A DNA stretch of 64,000 bases. It comes from Tepidiphilus margaritifer DSM 15129. GTDB taxonomy: Bacteria; Pseudomonadota; Gammaproteobacteria; Burkholderiales; Rhodocyclaceae. Positions within the stretch are counted from its first letter, which is position 1, and the number at the start of each line of letters is the position of its first letter. This document shows positions 39,745 to 49,325 of this stretch, one piece after another. The stretch is taken from NCBI RefSeq assembly GCF_000425565.1, contig NZ_KE384397.1, forward strand, positions 1 to 64,000, given 5' to 3'. The notes beneath the pieces are model-generated. The model saw only the letters and a program-made list of their open reading frames with translations. It was not told the DNA's origin and made no database searches. The translations under genes and the position numbers were made by a program.

Positions 39745-40743
39745 ATGTCCCGATTGTCCCACACCCGTTTTTCCGTACTCGAGCTCGCGCCGATCCGCGA
39801 CGACGGCACACCTGCCCAGGCGCTGCATAACGCACTGACCCTGGCCCGCCATGTCGAGGCGCTCGGCTTCACCCGCTTCTGGGTCGCCGAGCACCACAAC
39901 ATAGACGGCATCGCCAGCGCCGCCACTGCGGTGCTGATCGGCTACATCGCCGCCGGCACCTCGCGCATCCGCGTCGGCGCTGGCGGCATCATGCTACCCA
40001 ACCATGCGCCGCTGGTGATCGCCGAGCAGTTCGGCACGCTGGAAGCGCTCTATCCGGGGCGCATCGACCTCGGCCTGGGCCGGGCGCCGGGCGCCGACCC
40101 GTTCACCGCCCGCGCCCTGCGCCGCGACCGCCTCGGCAGCGCCGACGACTTCCCCGCGGACGTCGAGGAGCTGGAATACCTGCTCGGACCCGCGCAGGAC
40201 GGTCAGCGGGTCGTCGCCATGCCCGGCGTCGGCAGCCAAGTGCCGCTCTGGCTGCTCGGTTCGAGCCTATTCAGCGCCCAGCTGGCGGCGGCCAAGGGCC
40301 TGCCCTACGCCTTCGCCTCGCATTTCGCACCGCGCTACATGCACGAGGCGATCCGCCTGTACCGTGAGAATTTCCGCCCCTCGGCAGTGCTGGACGAGCC
40401 CTACGTGATGCTTGGCGTGCCGCTGGTCGCCGCGCCGACCGACGAGGAGGCCCAGTACCTGGCCACCACGGTGTTCCAGCGCGTGCTGGCGCTGATCCGC
40501 GGCCAGAGCCTGCGCTTGAAGCCGCCGGTGCGGAGCATGCAGTCGCTGTGGCTGCCCCACGAGCAGGACGCGGTCGGCAGCTTCCTCGGCATGGCGGTGA
40601 TCGGCGGGCCGGAAAAGGTCCGTGCGCGGCTCGACGCGATCCTCGAGCAGACCGGCGCCGACGAGCTGATCTTCACCTGCGACGTCTACGACCCGGACGC
40701 GCGCCTGCGCAGCTTCGACATCCTCGCTGGGCTGCACGACTGA
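39745..40743 (+). CDS. LLM-class flavin-dependent monooxygenase (bacterial luciferase-like)
   Basis: A 332-residue TIM-barrel monooxygenase. [41 protein letters not shown] and [13 protein letters not shown] match the MsnO8-like group. It uses FMNH2 supplied by a reductase; ArsH-like or other flavin reductases could serve. Substrate unknown. The start at 39745 has GTTGGAG upstream. Composition is GC-rich, like pseudomonad DNA. Confidence 0.88.
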   Translation: MSRLSHTRFSVLELAPIRDDGTPAQALHNALTLARHVEALGFTRFWVAEHHNIDGIASAATAVLIGYIAAGTSRIRVGAGGIMLPNHAPLVIAEQFGTLEALYPGRIDLGLGRAPGADPFTARALRRDRLGSADDFPADVEELEYLLGPAQDGQRVVAMPGVGSQVPLWLLGSSLFSAQLAAAKGLPYAFASHFAPRYMHEAIRLYRENFRPSAVLDEPYVMLGVPLVAAPTDEEAQYLATTVFQRVLALIRGQSLRLKPPVRSMQSLWLPHEQDAVGSFLGMAVIGGPEKVRARLDAILEQTGADELIFTCDVYDPDARLRSFDILAGLHD

Positions 40744-41105
40744 GCGCGGCGCAGGGGCCTTCGGCGCTCATGCCGGCACGCGCGCCAGACGCCTCCGCAC
40801 CTATGCCGGGAAGGGCTTGTGATGGGGATGCTCCGGTTGCACATTTCATCCGCGCTGTCCGCATGCCAATGCGCGCTGCAAGGAACAAGCGCCGGCGCCC
40901 CATACGTATCGCTCGAGCATCGTGTCGTGTCATGCGATCGAGGAGGGACGTCTGGCCTGAACCGCCTCGCTCTATCAAGGAAAAGGCGAGAGGAACACCG
41001 GGGGCTTTCGTTCATCGCTTCCGTTGAAGCAAGCCCCGCCGTTCATGGCGGTGAAGGAGTGCGCCGATGCCATAGCCGTCTTTGTCATCCCCTATTGAAC
41101 GTGAT
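40744..41105. other. Gene-free 362-bp stretch before IS5 copy 2
   Basis: No frame here has family motifs. It is GC-rich on the left and becomes mixed near 41050-41105. I see no terminators or promoters that I would defend. Confidence 0.5.
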
Positions 41106-42400
41106 GGGCACCTCGAAAAACCCCTCCACCCCCGGCCTCTGATAAAATTCCTCTGTCCTGATTCGAGAGGAGCCCGAACCATGACGCGCCGCACCGCGAT
41201 CCAGCCCGACCTCTTTGCCGCAGAAGAACATCGCGCCAAGCTCGATCGCTTGGGCGATCCCCTGCAGGAGATGGACTCGGTGATCGACTTTGCGGCGCTG
41301 GCGGCGGAAGTCGAGAAGATTTTTCCCTCGAAGGATCAGCCCAAAGGCGGACGGCCGCCCTATCCGATCGAGACGATGGTGCGCATCGTGGTACTGAAGC
41401 GCCTCTACGGGCGCTTGGACGAACAGATGGAGTTCCAGCTCCTCGATCGGATGAGCTTCAAGCGCTTCTGTGGGCTGGAGCATTCGCGTACGATTCCCGA
41501 TCGCACCACGATCTGGCTGTTCGAAAACCGCATCGGACCGGCAGGGGCGCAAGCCCTGTTCGAGGCGGTGAAGCGCCAAATCGAACGCAAGGGCTATATC
41601 GCCCGGGGTGGGCAGATCGTGGATGCGACGCCGGTAGCGCGCTCCCCGTCAGCACTTCACTCGGGAAGAGCAGGAGATCGTGGAACAACGTGCCATGCCC
41701 CGCGGGTGGAAGCCGGCCAAACGCCGTCAAAAAGACCTGGACGCCACCTGGACCAAGAAACACGGCAAGAGCTACTACGGCTACAAACTCTCGGTCTGTG
41801 TCGATCGCAAGCACAAGCTCATCCGGCGCCTGAAGACCGACACGGCCAGCACCCACGACAGCCAGCACTTCGAGGAGCTGCTCGACTCGGGCAACACCTG
41901 CCGCGAGCGACGTCTACGCCGACCGGGGCTACGCGAGCAAGGAGCGAGAGGAATCGCTGCAGGCCAAAGGCTACCGGCCGCAGATCCAGCGCAAGGCCAA
42001 GCCCCACCGGCCACTGCCCAAGCGGCAGAAAGCGCGCAACACGCGCATTGCCCGCGTGCGTGCGCGGGTCGAGCACGTGTTCGCTGCCATCGAAGCCATG
42101 GGCGGCAAGATGATCCGCACCATCGGACAGGCCAGAGCCGACTTTGCCCTCACCCTGATGGCTGCCTGCTACAACATCCGGCGCACGGTGTGGCTCGTGA
42201 AGTCCAACGCCATCCCCTGGTGAGGCCTGCCCACGGCCGCAGTGCGCCCAAAGCGGCCGTGGGCGGGAAAAAACCGAGGCACGAGGCCGCAACGAGCGGC
42301 CAAAACGGGGGGGAAATCGAGTAGAATTCAGTGCCGAGTGTCATGAAGAGCCTGTTTTACCCCAAATTCCCCGGAAAACGGGGGTTGATCGAGGTTCCCC
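41106..42400 (+). mobile_element. IS5-family element, copy 2
   Basis: About 1295 bp with GGGCACCTCGAAAAACCCC at the left and GGGGTTGATCGAGGTTCCCC at the right. It is nearly identical to copy 1 and in the opposite orientation; it is in direct orientation with copy 3, so it can be read as one arm of two different composite arrangements. No matching 4-bp flanks. Confidence 0.87.
41181..42223 (+). pseudogene. IS5-family transposase, the same two frameshifts as copy 1
   Basis: Starts at ATG 41181, shifts +1 around 41650 in a CCCC run and +1 again around 41908, ending at TGA 42221. Both shifts are at the same bases as in copy 1. A few substitutions (for example GRLDEQMEFQ for GLSDEQMEYQ) separate the copies, so they were duplicated or spread after or together with the shifts. 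Confidence 0.8.
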
Positions 42401-42458
42401 GGTACACGAAGATTATACCCCTGCATTTTGTTTACTTCACCCTCCTTTTCCGCGCCGG

Positions 42459-42757
42459 AGGCCCTGGCTTTTAAGCCTGGGGAGGAAGGCGCAGTGTACG
42501 AAAACTGCGGCCGCATCTGACACGCCGGCGCCAACGCGGCGCTTACTCCTTTTGGGCTCCTCGAAAGGGCACGGGGCGGAGGCCACGTCCCGGCAGCCGC
42601 TTGCCTTGAGGTGGAACCGCCACCGGTGGGTGAGGCACCGCGAATCTGCCGCCGGTACGCCAAGCGGCGAACGGCAGCCGAATGGCGGCTTATGCCGCCT
42701 GAAGGAATCCCAGGGCTTTAGCCCTGGGGAGGAAGTGAAGCCCTTTTCGGGCAAAAA
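42459..42757 (+). mobile_element. IS200/IS605-type relic: TnpB C-terminus with right-end hairpins
   Basis: Two hairpins of the IS605 right-end type occur 247 bp apart in the same orientation: CCCTGGCTTTTAAGCCTGGG (42462-42481, one mismatch) and CCCAGGGCTTTAGCCCTGGG (42709-42728, perfect), each followed by GAGGAAG. The frame across the second ends with KESQGFSPGEEV, like TnpB C-termini. The rest of tnpB and any tnpA are absent. Confidence 0.6.
42577..42733 (+). ncRNA. Possible omegaRNA (TnpB guide RNA) scaffold relic
   Basis: The 3' end of the relic folds as expected for an omegaRNA: GCCGCTTG (42596-42603) pairs with CAAGCGGC (42661-42668), GGCGGC-TTAT-GCCGCC (42684-42699) is a perfect hairpin, and the terminal stem ends at 42728 just before the element boundary, where a guide would begin. 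No TnpB gene remains nearby, so this is at best an orphan scaffold. Confidence 0.4.
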
Positions 42758-43085
42758 CCCCTATCAAAGATTTCAACGACACTTTTTTAGAACGTTATCG
42801 TTCCAGTTTTTAGTTAACCAACAACGGTAGCACAAGGGGTTGCGGGACCGGATCCTCTGCCAGATTGACGTTAAATCCCGATTTTACGCCGGATTTATAC
42901 GACATGTCCCGGATTCCCATCCCTCACCCTTCCAATCCTGGGGGCAGCCGCTTCAGCACCACCTTTTCCTCCTCCGTAATCTCGTACCAGCCCGGTTCCA
43001 GGCAGCGGTGTGACGTCCGATAGTATGGTGTAAAAACGGGTGGCCGGAAAGAAGGAAGGGCCATCCATCCCCTGGAATAGAGGTA

Positions 43086-43390
43086 GTGGACCCAATAGCA
43101 ACATCCAGGGAGGGATGGAAATGGCCCATACTTCAGATTGCCATTGACCAGGAGCAGGTGAAAAGCCTGTTGCAAGAAGACACTGGGCTGGCAAAGTTGG
43201 TGGAGGCCGTCCTCAATCAAATTCTTGAGGCGGAGGTATCTCAGTGCGAAAGCCTACGAACGGACGGATACGCATCGTGGATATCGAAATGAACCCCGTC
43301 CTCGCCTGCTCATACCCGTGTGGGGACGCTAGAACTCTTAGAGCCCCGTGTTCGACAGGGGAACTTTCGGACCACGCGCGCTCATCTTAT
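43086..43390 (+). pseudogene. IS256-family (mutator-type) transposase, degenerate N-terminus
   Basis: The frame around 43125-43245 encodes ILQIAIDQEQVKSLLQED and GLAKLVEAVLNQILEAE, the N-terminal domain of IS256-like transposases. A frameshift follows near 43245, after which YERTDTHRGYRNEPRPR is read in another frame with stops. The rest is lost. Codon use resembles Firmicutes. It marks the left border of the AT-richer block. Confidence 0.75.
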
Positions 43391-44037
43391 TGACCTAATC
43401 GTTTCAATAATGCCTCCCGCCAACTTTCTGAAAGCTCTTCCAGAGCAAGAATCCTCCTGATTCCATCCACATTGTCCTTTTCGTGATACATAATCCGATT
43501 GGCATAAGCAATCGTAATTCATTGGGGGTGACGACTAATCAGCCGTACAGGCGAATTTTTCTCTACCCAGCCTTCTTGTAAAACACGACAATAAAATCCG
43601 GTAAATCCCGTATTCTGAATTTGGTTGGGTAAATCTTGCACACTCAATTTAATGCTCAATTTATAACAGGGTTGACGAGGCTGACTTACCTGGACCAATG
43701 CCTCTCCTAATTGAAATATGTCACCAATACAAACCTCCTCTTCCACCATTCCAATCATGGTCAAATTTTCACCAAAAGAACCGTATTCCAACGACCTCCC
43801 AAGTTTCTTTTCCCAATAAGAATAATGCTCGTAAGAATACGCACAGACCGCCTTGTCTTTCCCACCATGATGAACTAGATTCGCCTGGCCGTCACCTTCA
43901 AAGTTTAAAAATGAGAGGTAAACTGGGTGCTCTACGGGTTTTTTGAATATACCGGTAGATACCTCCTTCCCCTTGTATAGAACAGTTTTCGGCTTTGCTA
44001 CGTTAATCGAGACAATTTTATATTGATTCCCATTCAT
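43387..44037 (-). pseudogene. YiiM-like MOSC-domain protein with an in-frame stop
   Basis: From ATG 44037 the frame encodes a MOSC domain: NLVHHGGKDKAVCAYSYEHY, GSFGENLTMIGM and SQPRQPCYKLSIK with the conserved cysteine. A TGA at 43519-43521 ends it after 172 residues at SRHPQ. The same frame continues as ITIAYANRIMYHEKDNVDGI through a second part ending LKRLGQ at 43387, exactly the expected C-terminal region of 216-residue YiiM proteins. One nonsense mutation therefore separates it from an intact gene. MOSC/YiiM proteins handle molybdenum-dependent detoxification of N-hydroxylated compounds. Confidence 0.82.
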
Positions 44038-44261
44038 TAAAATTCCCCCTAATGGTCTGGTGTTAGACCCAAAAACGTCATTGGAACCCAATACCACTTG
44101 GCAAACCCTTAGCCATGGCAACCCCGTAAACGGGTTCAGCAAATATCATGCTTGTAGACGCTCGAATGCCTCTAGACATGTCTTGCAGGTACTACTTTTC
44201 CTTTCTCTATCCTTCATTCGCGCAGGCATACAGTTTGTTAATTTATGAAAGAAAAAACGGA

Positions 44262-44294
44262 AACCTTCATCTGTAAATCAGATGAAGGTTTTTT
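44262..44294. terminator. Bidirectional rho-independent terminator
   Basis: AACCTTCATCTG (44262-44273) pairs perfectly with CAGATGAAGGTT (44279-44290) around TAAAT, followed by T4 on the plus strand and by a T-rich run on the minus strand (GTTTCCGTTTTTT). It lies just beyond the stop of the carboxymuconolactone decarboxylase-like gene and is strong, as in Firmicutes. Confidence 0.9.
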
Positions 44295-44302
44295 ATGTTC
44301 TT

Positions 44303-44695
44303 TCAATCTCTCTCTGACATTTGTTCCTCATCAAAAATGTCTTGTGCGATTTTGAAACTATCCAGTGCGGCAGGAATCCCACAATAAACGGCAGTTTGTA
44401 AGAAAACCTCACGGATTTCCTCAATAGTTACACCATTACGCAGTGCTCCCCGAATATGAATCGCTAATTCATTAGGTCTGTTTAAGGCTGTCATTATTGC
44501 AAGATTGATGAGGCTCCTTGTCTTAAGATCAAGACCAGGGCGAGTCCAAATTTCTCCCCAAGCAAATCGGGTAACCAAGTCTTGAAACGGTCTCGAAAAA
44601 TCCGTCGCAGTTGCAAATGCCCTCTCGACATAATCTTCACCCAGAACCTTTTTACGAACCTTTAATCCTTCTTGGTACTTCAACTCGTTCACCAT
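44303..44695 (-). CDS. Carboxymuconolactone decarboxylase family protein
   Basis: A 130-residue all-helical protein of the PcaC/AhpD-like family. WTRPGLDLKTRSLINLAIM and ELAIHIRGALRNGVTIEEIREV, with the family glutamate and histidine, match 4-carboxymuconolactone decarboxylase; no AhpD CxxC is present. Whether it works in a protocatechuate pathway is doubtful because no pca genes are nearby. GGAGCG lies upstream of the ATG. AT-richer, Firmicutes-like codons. Confidence 0.85.
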   Translation of the reverse strand: MVNELKYQEGLKVRKKVLGEDYVERAFATATDFSRPFQDLVTRFAWGEIWTRPGLDLKTRSLINLAIMTALNRPNELAIHIRGALRNGVTIEEIREVFLQTAVYCGIPAALDSFKIAQDIFDEEQMSERD

Positions 44696-44866
44696 GGAAA
44701 AATCGCTCCTTTCTCATCAAGATAGCAATGGTCAAAAATAACCTTAGGAGTTACACTAGAACAATGAGTCAAAATACTGAGGAAAGTCCTTGCCCCGGAT
44801 TCATCTCCGTGAGTTGTATCCCATTGACCAGCACAATCGTCGGAAACCCAAGAAAATAACCAAAAC

Positions 44867-45970
44867 TCACTTTATCATGATCCTCGTAAACCGATCCAAA
44901 ATTTCTTCCGTTTCTTGAACAAGCCGTCGTACAATTTCGCCCGCACTCGCTTCTCGACTCAAACCTGATCCCTGTCCCGCCCACAAAGACATGAAATCTG
45001 GATTTGCTTCCCGTGAAGCCCAGTTTCGAATGGGACGAGTTAGGGCGTTTTGGAGGGGATACGGGGGTATTGCTCCCTTGTAATGTTGCATGGAATTAAT
45101 GAAAGCATTTCGAATTCCACGGGCAGGTTTACCTGAAAAAGCAGTCGTGATAACGGTATCGACATCCCGACTATTCAGGATCGCTCGCTTGTATTCAGGG
45201 TGTGCCCCGCTCTCACGACTAACGAGAAAAGCTGTCCCCATCTGAACACCAGATGCCCCGAGCGCGAAACAGGCCACGATCCCTCTTCCATCCATGATTC
45301 CCCCTGCTGCAATGACGGGCACGCTGACCCTATCCACCACCTGCGGGATGAGCGCCATAGAGCCTATTAACCGAGATTCATCGAAGCCGAGAAAAGATCC
45401 TCGATGTCCACCGGCTTCATAGCCTTGGACAACGATGGCATCCACATTCATTTTTTCAAGTGTTGTTGCCTCCTCGACAGTAGTCGCAGTACCAATAACA
45501 TAAATATCCTTTGATTTTAACTCCTCTATTTCTTCCGCAGTTGGATGACCGAACGTAAAGCTACAAACGGGAACTCTTTCTTCTAGCACGACTTCCAATT
45601 GCTTTACAAATTGATCCTTTGACGGCTGCTCTATAGGTACATTCTCAATCTCGTCAGCAACACCACTTGCATGGGGTACCATCCGCTTGAGATGGTCCTT
45701 CATCGAAGCAACGGCGGTCAAATCTACTTGCTCATCCCTTTCCGGAACGAAAAGATTCACGCCAAATGGCTTATCCGTCAATTCCCGTATTCTGTGAATC
45801 GCTGCCCGCATTGAGTCCGCGGACATGTAACCCGCTCCCAGAAAACCAAGTCCTCCAGCGTTCGAAACGGCTGCAACCAATTCGGGTGTGGTCGGCCCTC
45901 CAGCCATGGGAGCCTGAATGATTGGATACTGGATACCTAACGCTCGGGTTAGCACCGTCTCATTCCACAT
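44867..45970 (-). CDS. Nitronate monooxygenase / 2-nitropropane dioxygenase family
   Basis: A 367-residue FMN-dependent TIM barrel. IQYPIIQAPMAGGPTTPELV at the start, QGYEAGGHRGSF and VIAAGGIMDGRG with GASGVQMGTAFL are the family FMN motifs, and the catalytic histidine is in GGHRG. It oxidises alkyl nitronates. The ATG at 45970 has AAGGGGTGG upstream and overlaps the MFS gene end by 11 bases. Downstream a short frame (44769-44866) ends FPTIVLVNGIQL, possibly a thioredoxin-like scrap. Confidence 0.88.
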   Translation of the reverse strand: MWNETVLTRALGIQYPIIQAPMAGGPTTPELVAAVSNAGGLGFLGAGYMSADSMRAAIHRIRELTDKPFGVNLFVPERDEQVDLTAVASMKDHLKRMVPHASGVADEIENVPIEQPSKDQFVKQLEVVLEERVPVCSFTFGHPTAEEIEELKSKDIYVIGTATTVEEATTLEKMNVDAIVVQGYEAGGHRGSFLGFDESRLIGSMALIPQVVDRVSVPVIAAGGIMDGRGIVACFALGASGVQMGTAFLVSRESGAHPEYKRAILNSRDVDTVITTAFSGKPARGIRNAFINSMQHYKGAIPPYPLQNALTRPIRNWASREANPDFMSLWAGQGSGLSREASAGEIVRRLVQETEEILDRFTRIMIK

Positions 45971-47153
45971 GGTAACCACCCCTTCGACTTACTTGAATTG
46001 TTTGGGAACATGACGCGTACCGACCCATCACAAGCAACACGCCCCCCACAAAGATGATAATAGCTGCACCTATTAAGGACCAACTATAACTGTGAGTTTG
46101 CTGTTCGATAAGAGCTCCTGCAATTGGCCCCAATATTTGACCAATGCCATAACAAGCCGTCAAATACCCGATCGAACGATTGCTCTGATCAGAAATGTTT
46201 CTTGCAAGCGAAGTGGCCAAGGTGGTAATCCCCATGAACGTTCCACCAAATAGAAATGCACTCAGAAGGATTCCTGTTGCATTCGATTGAACCACAGGAA
46301 TGACGATACCGATAGCTTGCAACAGGTATGCACACACGAGTGTTCTTACGTGTCCATAACGCTTCCCAACCCAAGCCCAGAAAAGAGTAGACGGAATAGC
46401 CCCAAGGCCAGCAATCACCCAACTGAGCGAGCTTACCTCCTTGGTAGATGGAGAAGACATGGCGATATCCACCAGGAACGTTCCTGTAATGATATACCCC
46501 AACCCTTCCAAGCCATATGAAGCGAGTAACCAGTAGAAGAAACTCGCATTTTGATCTTGCTGTGTTTGGATAGTTTCAGTGTCAGACACCACCGATTTAC
46601 GTGAATCCTCTGTCCAGAATAAAGGGGCCGGGCTGAGTAATAGGCACAAAAGCATTAACCCTAGCCACGCGCCTCTCCAATCGGCCAGCTGATTCAAAAA
46701 GGGGACGAAAAGCCCACTGATCACAATACCAATTCCAACACCGCTATAGAAAAGCCCGGACCATGCTGATCTGTTCTTAGACGCAAGAAAATCCAGTGTC
46801 ATACTCGAGGCAAGTACGAAGACAATACCACTGCTTATTCCCGAAATAAATCGGTAAACTGCCCATCCTACTAAAGATGTTGTTAATGCCATAGCCCCAT
46901 TGCATAAAATGTTGATTACAAGAGAAACGCGAAACACTTTTTGTTTGTTACTCTTTTGGACTCTACTGCCCAACAACGCGCCCAGAAGATAACCAAAGTA
47001 ATTGCTGGCAGCTATATAACCGGCATCAGCATTTGAAAAGTGTAAAGCCTCTTGCATCAATGGAAAAATGGGGGTATATGCAAACCTTCCAATTCCCATG
47101 GCGATCACAAGGGCACAGATACCGGCAATGGTTACACAGAGAAGTTTTAGCAT
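45960..47153 (-). CDS. MFS transporter, YbfB/YjiJ family
   Basis: A 397-residue membrane protein with 12 hydrophobic segments. ALVIAMGIGRFAYTPIFPLM at the N-terminus is the hallmark of the YbfB/YjiJ family, and SNYFGYLLGALLGSRVQK is the usual loop 2-3 region. Substrate unknown. The gene overlaps its neighbours on both sides (7 bases with the FAD protein gene, 11 with the nitronate monooxygenase gene), so the three form one operon. Confidence 0.88.
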   Translation of the reverse strand: MLKLLCVTIAGICALVIAMGIGRFAYTPIFPLMQEALHFSNADAGYIAASNYFGYLLGALLGSRVQKSNKQKVFRVSLVINILCNGAMALTTSLVGWAVYRFISGISSGIVFVLASSMTLDFLASKNRSAWSGLFYSGVGIGIVISGLFVPFLNQLADWRGAWLGLMLLCLLLSPAPLFWTEDSRKSVVSDTETIQTQQDQNASFFYWLLASYGLEGLGYIITGTFLVDIAMSSPSTKEVSSLSWVIAGLGAIPSTLFWAWVGKRYGHVRTLVCAYLLQAIGIVIPVVQSNATGILLSAFLFGGTFMGITTLATSLARNISDQSNRSIGYLTACYGIGQILGPIAGALIEQQTHSYSWSLIGAAIIIFVGGVLLVMGRYASCSQTIQVSRRGGYHVE

Positions 47154-49123
47154 CCCTTTCTGCGACCTCCGGATACGGTCGTGCGATGCATTTTATTTTG
47201 AGTTTGCTTGAGGTCTCTAGAGATTACCTTCAATATTTCTCGACTTATTGCGTCCGATTCACTTAGTGTAACCGAGTTGACCCCCGGACGGATTCCTGCG
47301 GCCGTTACCCAGTGTACCCCCTCAGTGGGAACTCCGAGCGCAAAACGACGAGGATGTACGTTTCCATTCGCATCAACCAATCTGTTGGGCGGTGGGGTCA
47401 CTTCAAGTCCCCCAGTGACATAGGCCGTCCCATCAGAACAGGGTATAGCAAAGGCTCGGCACTGACCCGTCTCCAGGAGATGTTTTAAGAGGGGTTCCGT
47501 GGTACGCCGTAAATCGACCCCTGGAATCCTGGCTTCAATGAGCACACGAGCCTCCACATCGCTACCCTTTACACGTGGCGAGATTGCCTTAAATCGCGGT
47601 GGATCTTTCAACATTTCAATCTGTAACTCCGGCCCTATTACTTCAAGAATACCAGCCTCTATGAGAGCTATCATTTCTTCAATTCGCGAAGCCGGCGGTC
47701 CAATTGACAAAAAGGCATTGAAGGGTGTATACCAACGATCAAGATCATCACGGTAGGATTCGCCACTGATACCGCCGTGATCAACCACCAAACGAACTTC
47801 GTTGCGGAGATCCCGCAGCGCATCTAAAGCTGCCTTCAGTGGTCCTTCAACATTTCCCTTTCGCGCCTCGGACACATCTTTGCGGAGATATTCGAGTAAC
47901 CACTCCCGGTACTCGTCAGGGCTTTCGAATGTTCTTGTGCCAAATGGATTCGCCAGCCGCTCCCAACTAAAACGCTGATCCTGGTCAATTTCAAACTGAT
48001 TTAAAATTCCTTCCTCTTCTGGGCTGTTCCATGGACATTTTTTGTAAAGTTCCTTGAACTTTTCCGCCCGACATTCACAATCACGCGATCGGATTAATGT
48101 ATAGTAATATAAAGTTTCTACCTCTTTTGCAATGAGAGGCCACACATCCCTGCGAAAATTGATTTGTTCTCCTTTTTTGGTTCGAACGTGTAACTGATCA
48201 ATCACTTCATGTGTGAGAAACTGCGGATGATAGCGTCCATATGGCCCTTTCTGATTTTCCCCACGTGCATGGTAAGGAACGCCACGTCGAGAACTGGCAA
48301 AAAGCCGTGGTTCACGTCCGGAAGGTTCGTAGACCAATCGTCCTTGGTGTCTGATAAAACGACCACCTCGACCAACTGTAAATAACGCCATGTAGTCGAA
48401 GAAATTCAATCCAAGGCCCCGAAGGATAACTTTTTCCCCCGCACCAATGTTATCGAGATATACGTCTGCAGGGTTTGCCGGTGGGACGTATAGCAATCCG
48501 TTTTCTAAAGCAAATTTTTGTAAACACTGTTCTTCTTCGCTCAGTGCTATCGGAGTATGACCCAAAGCAAGCACAACAGCGTTAACAATAAGTGGTTGTT
48601 CCTCATTGTCAAGTTTAATCACTTGTCGACCATCAAAATAATCATCAAGGGACACTGCTCGAGCTTTGTGAGAACGAATAGTAACATTGGCCGGAGCATA
48701 ACGTAAGATCTTTCGGTAATCCCATTGTAAATAATAACCATAAAGTGCTCGTCTGGGATAAGAATCTGGCTTAAGTTCGCGAGCTTCTTCTAATACCCAC
48801 TCATCGTACTGATCTTCCTCATCCAATAAGGGGAGAAACCGTGCCCATTCGTATAGACTTGGACCTGGTATTTTCGGCCCTTCACAGACAACACTCTCAT
48901 CTGTGAACACGGTAACCTGTGATGCCACAGTGTTCATCAACAAATGCTTCGACTGGTCAGTTCTCCATACACTCCCTGCGCCAATTTGATACGGGTCTAT
49001 GACATGGATTTCAATACGTTGATCCGGTATGAGTTCAGGAATATTAGCACAGAGGCGTTCTAGAACAGAAAGACCGCGTGGCCCCATACCCACAATCGCA
49101 ATTCGAAGCGGATATTGAGTCAT
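47147..49123 (-). CDS. FAD/NAD(P)-binding protein (NAD_binding_9-type oxidoreductase)
   Basis: A 658-residue protein. The N-terminus RIAIVGMGPRGLSVLERL is the dinucleotide fold of the pfam13454-like family, with HVIDPYQIGAGSVWRTDQ and LLMNTVASQVTVFTDE following, and GAGEKVILRGLGLNFFDY in the second part. These proteins occur in Firmicutes and actinobacteria, often with transporters; the reaction is not established. It is first in the operon with the MFS and nitronate monooxygenase genes. A strong AGGAGGTGA about 110 bases upstream suggests a leader or small upstream frame. Confidence 0.82.
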   Translation of the reverse strand: MTQYPLRIAIVGMGPRGLSVLERLCANIPELIPDQRIEIHVIDPYQIGAGSVWRTDQSKHLLMNTVASQVTVFTDESVVCEGPKIPGPSLYEWARFLPLLDEEDQYDEWVLEEARELKPDSYPRRALYGYYLQWDYRKILRYAPANVTIRSHKARAVSLDDYFDGRQVIKLDNEEQPLIVNAVVLALGHTPIALSEEEQCLQKFALENGLLYVPPANPADVYLDNIGAGEKVILRGLGLNFFDYMALFTVGRGGRFIRHQGRLVYEPSGREPRLFASSRRGVPYHARGENQKGPYGRYHPQFLTHEVIDQLHVRTKKGEQINFRRDVWPLIAKEVETLYYYTLIRSRDCECRAEKFKELYKKCPWNSPEEEGILNQFEIDQDQRFSWERLANPFGTRTFESPDEYREWLLEYLRKDVSEARKGNVEGPLKAALDALRDLRNEVRLVVDHGGISGESYRDDLDRWYTPFNAFLSIGPPASRIEEMIALIEAGILEVIGPELQIEMLKDPPRFKAISPRVKGSDVEARVLIEARIPGVDLRRTTEPLLKHLLETGQCRAFAIPCSDGTAYVTGGLEVTPPPNRLVDANGNVHPRRFALGVPTEGVHWVTAAGIRPGVNSVTLSESDAISREILKVISRDLKQTQNKMHRTTVSGGRRKGC

Positions 49124-49325
49124 GGCGCACCCCCCCCGGAATGCATCCAAACAATGTCGGCTGTATTCCGTGGTGAAATAGAAGCAGGAGATTCACTCTT
49201 GCAGCAGATGCGGAGCTATAATAATAGCGTTCTAATTCACCTCCTAACCGAGAAAGCTGTTCACTGAATTGTATTCGCATATTTTCGATTCCATTCTAAT
49301 CCACCCCAAGCGCAAATGTTAACAA

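Noticed and set aside
30775-42400. Target-site duplications proving a composite transposon
   Set aside because: The 4-bp flanks of all three IS5 copies were compared and none match.
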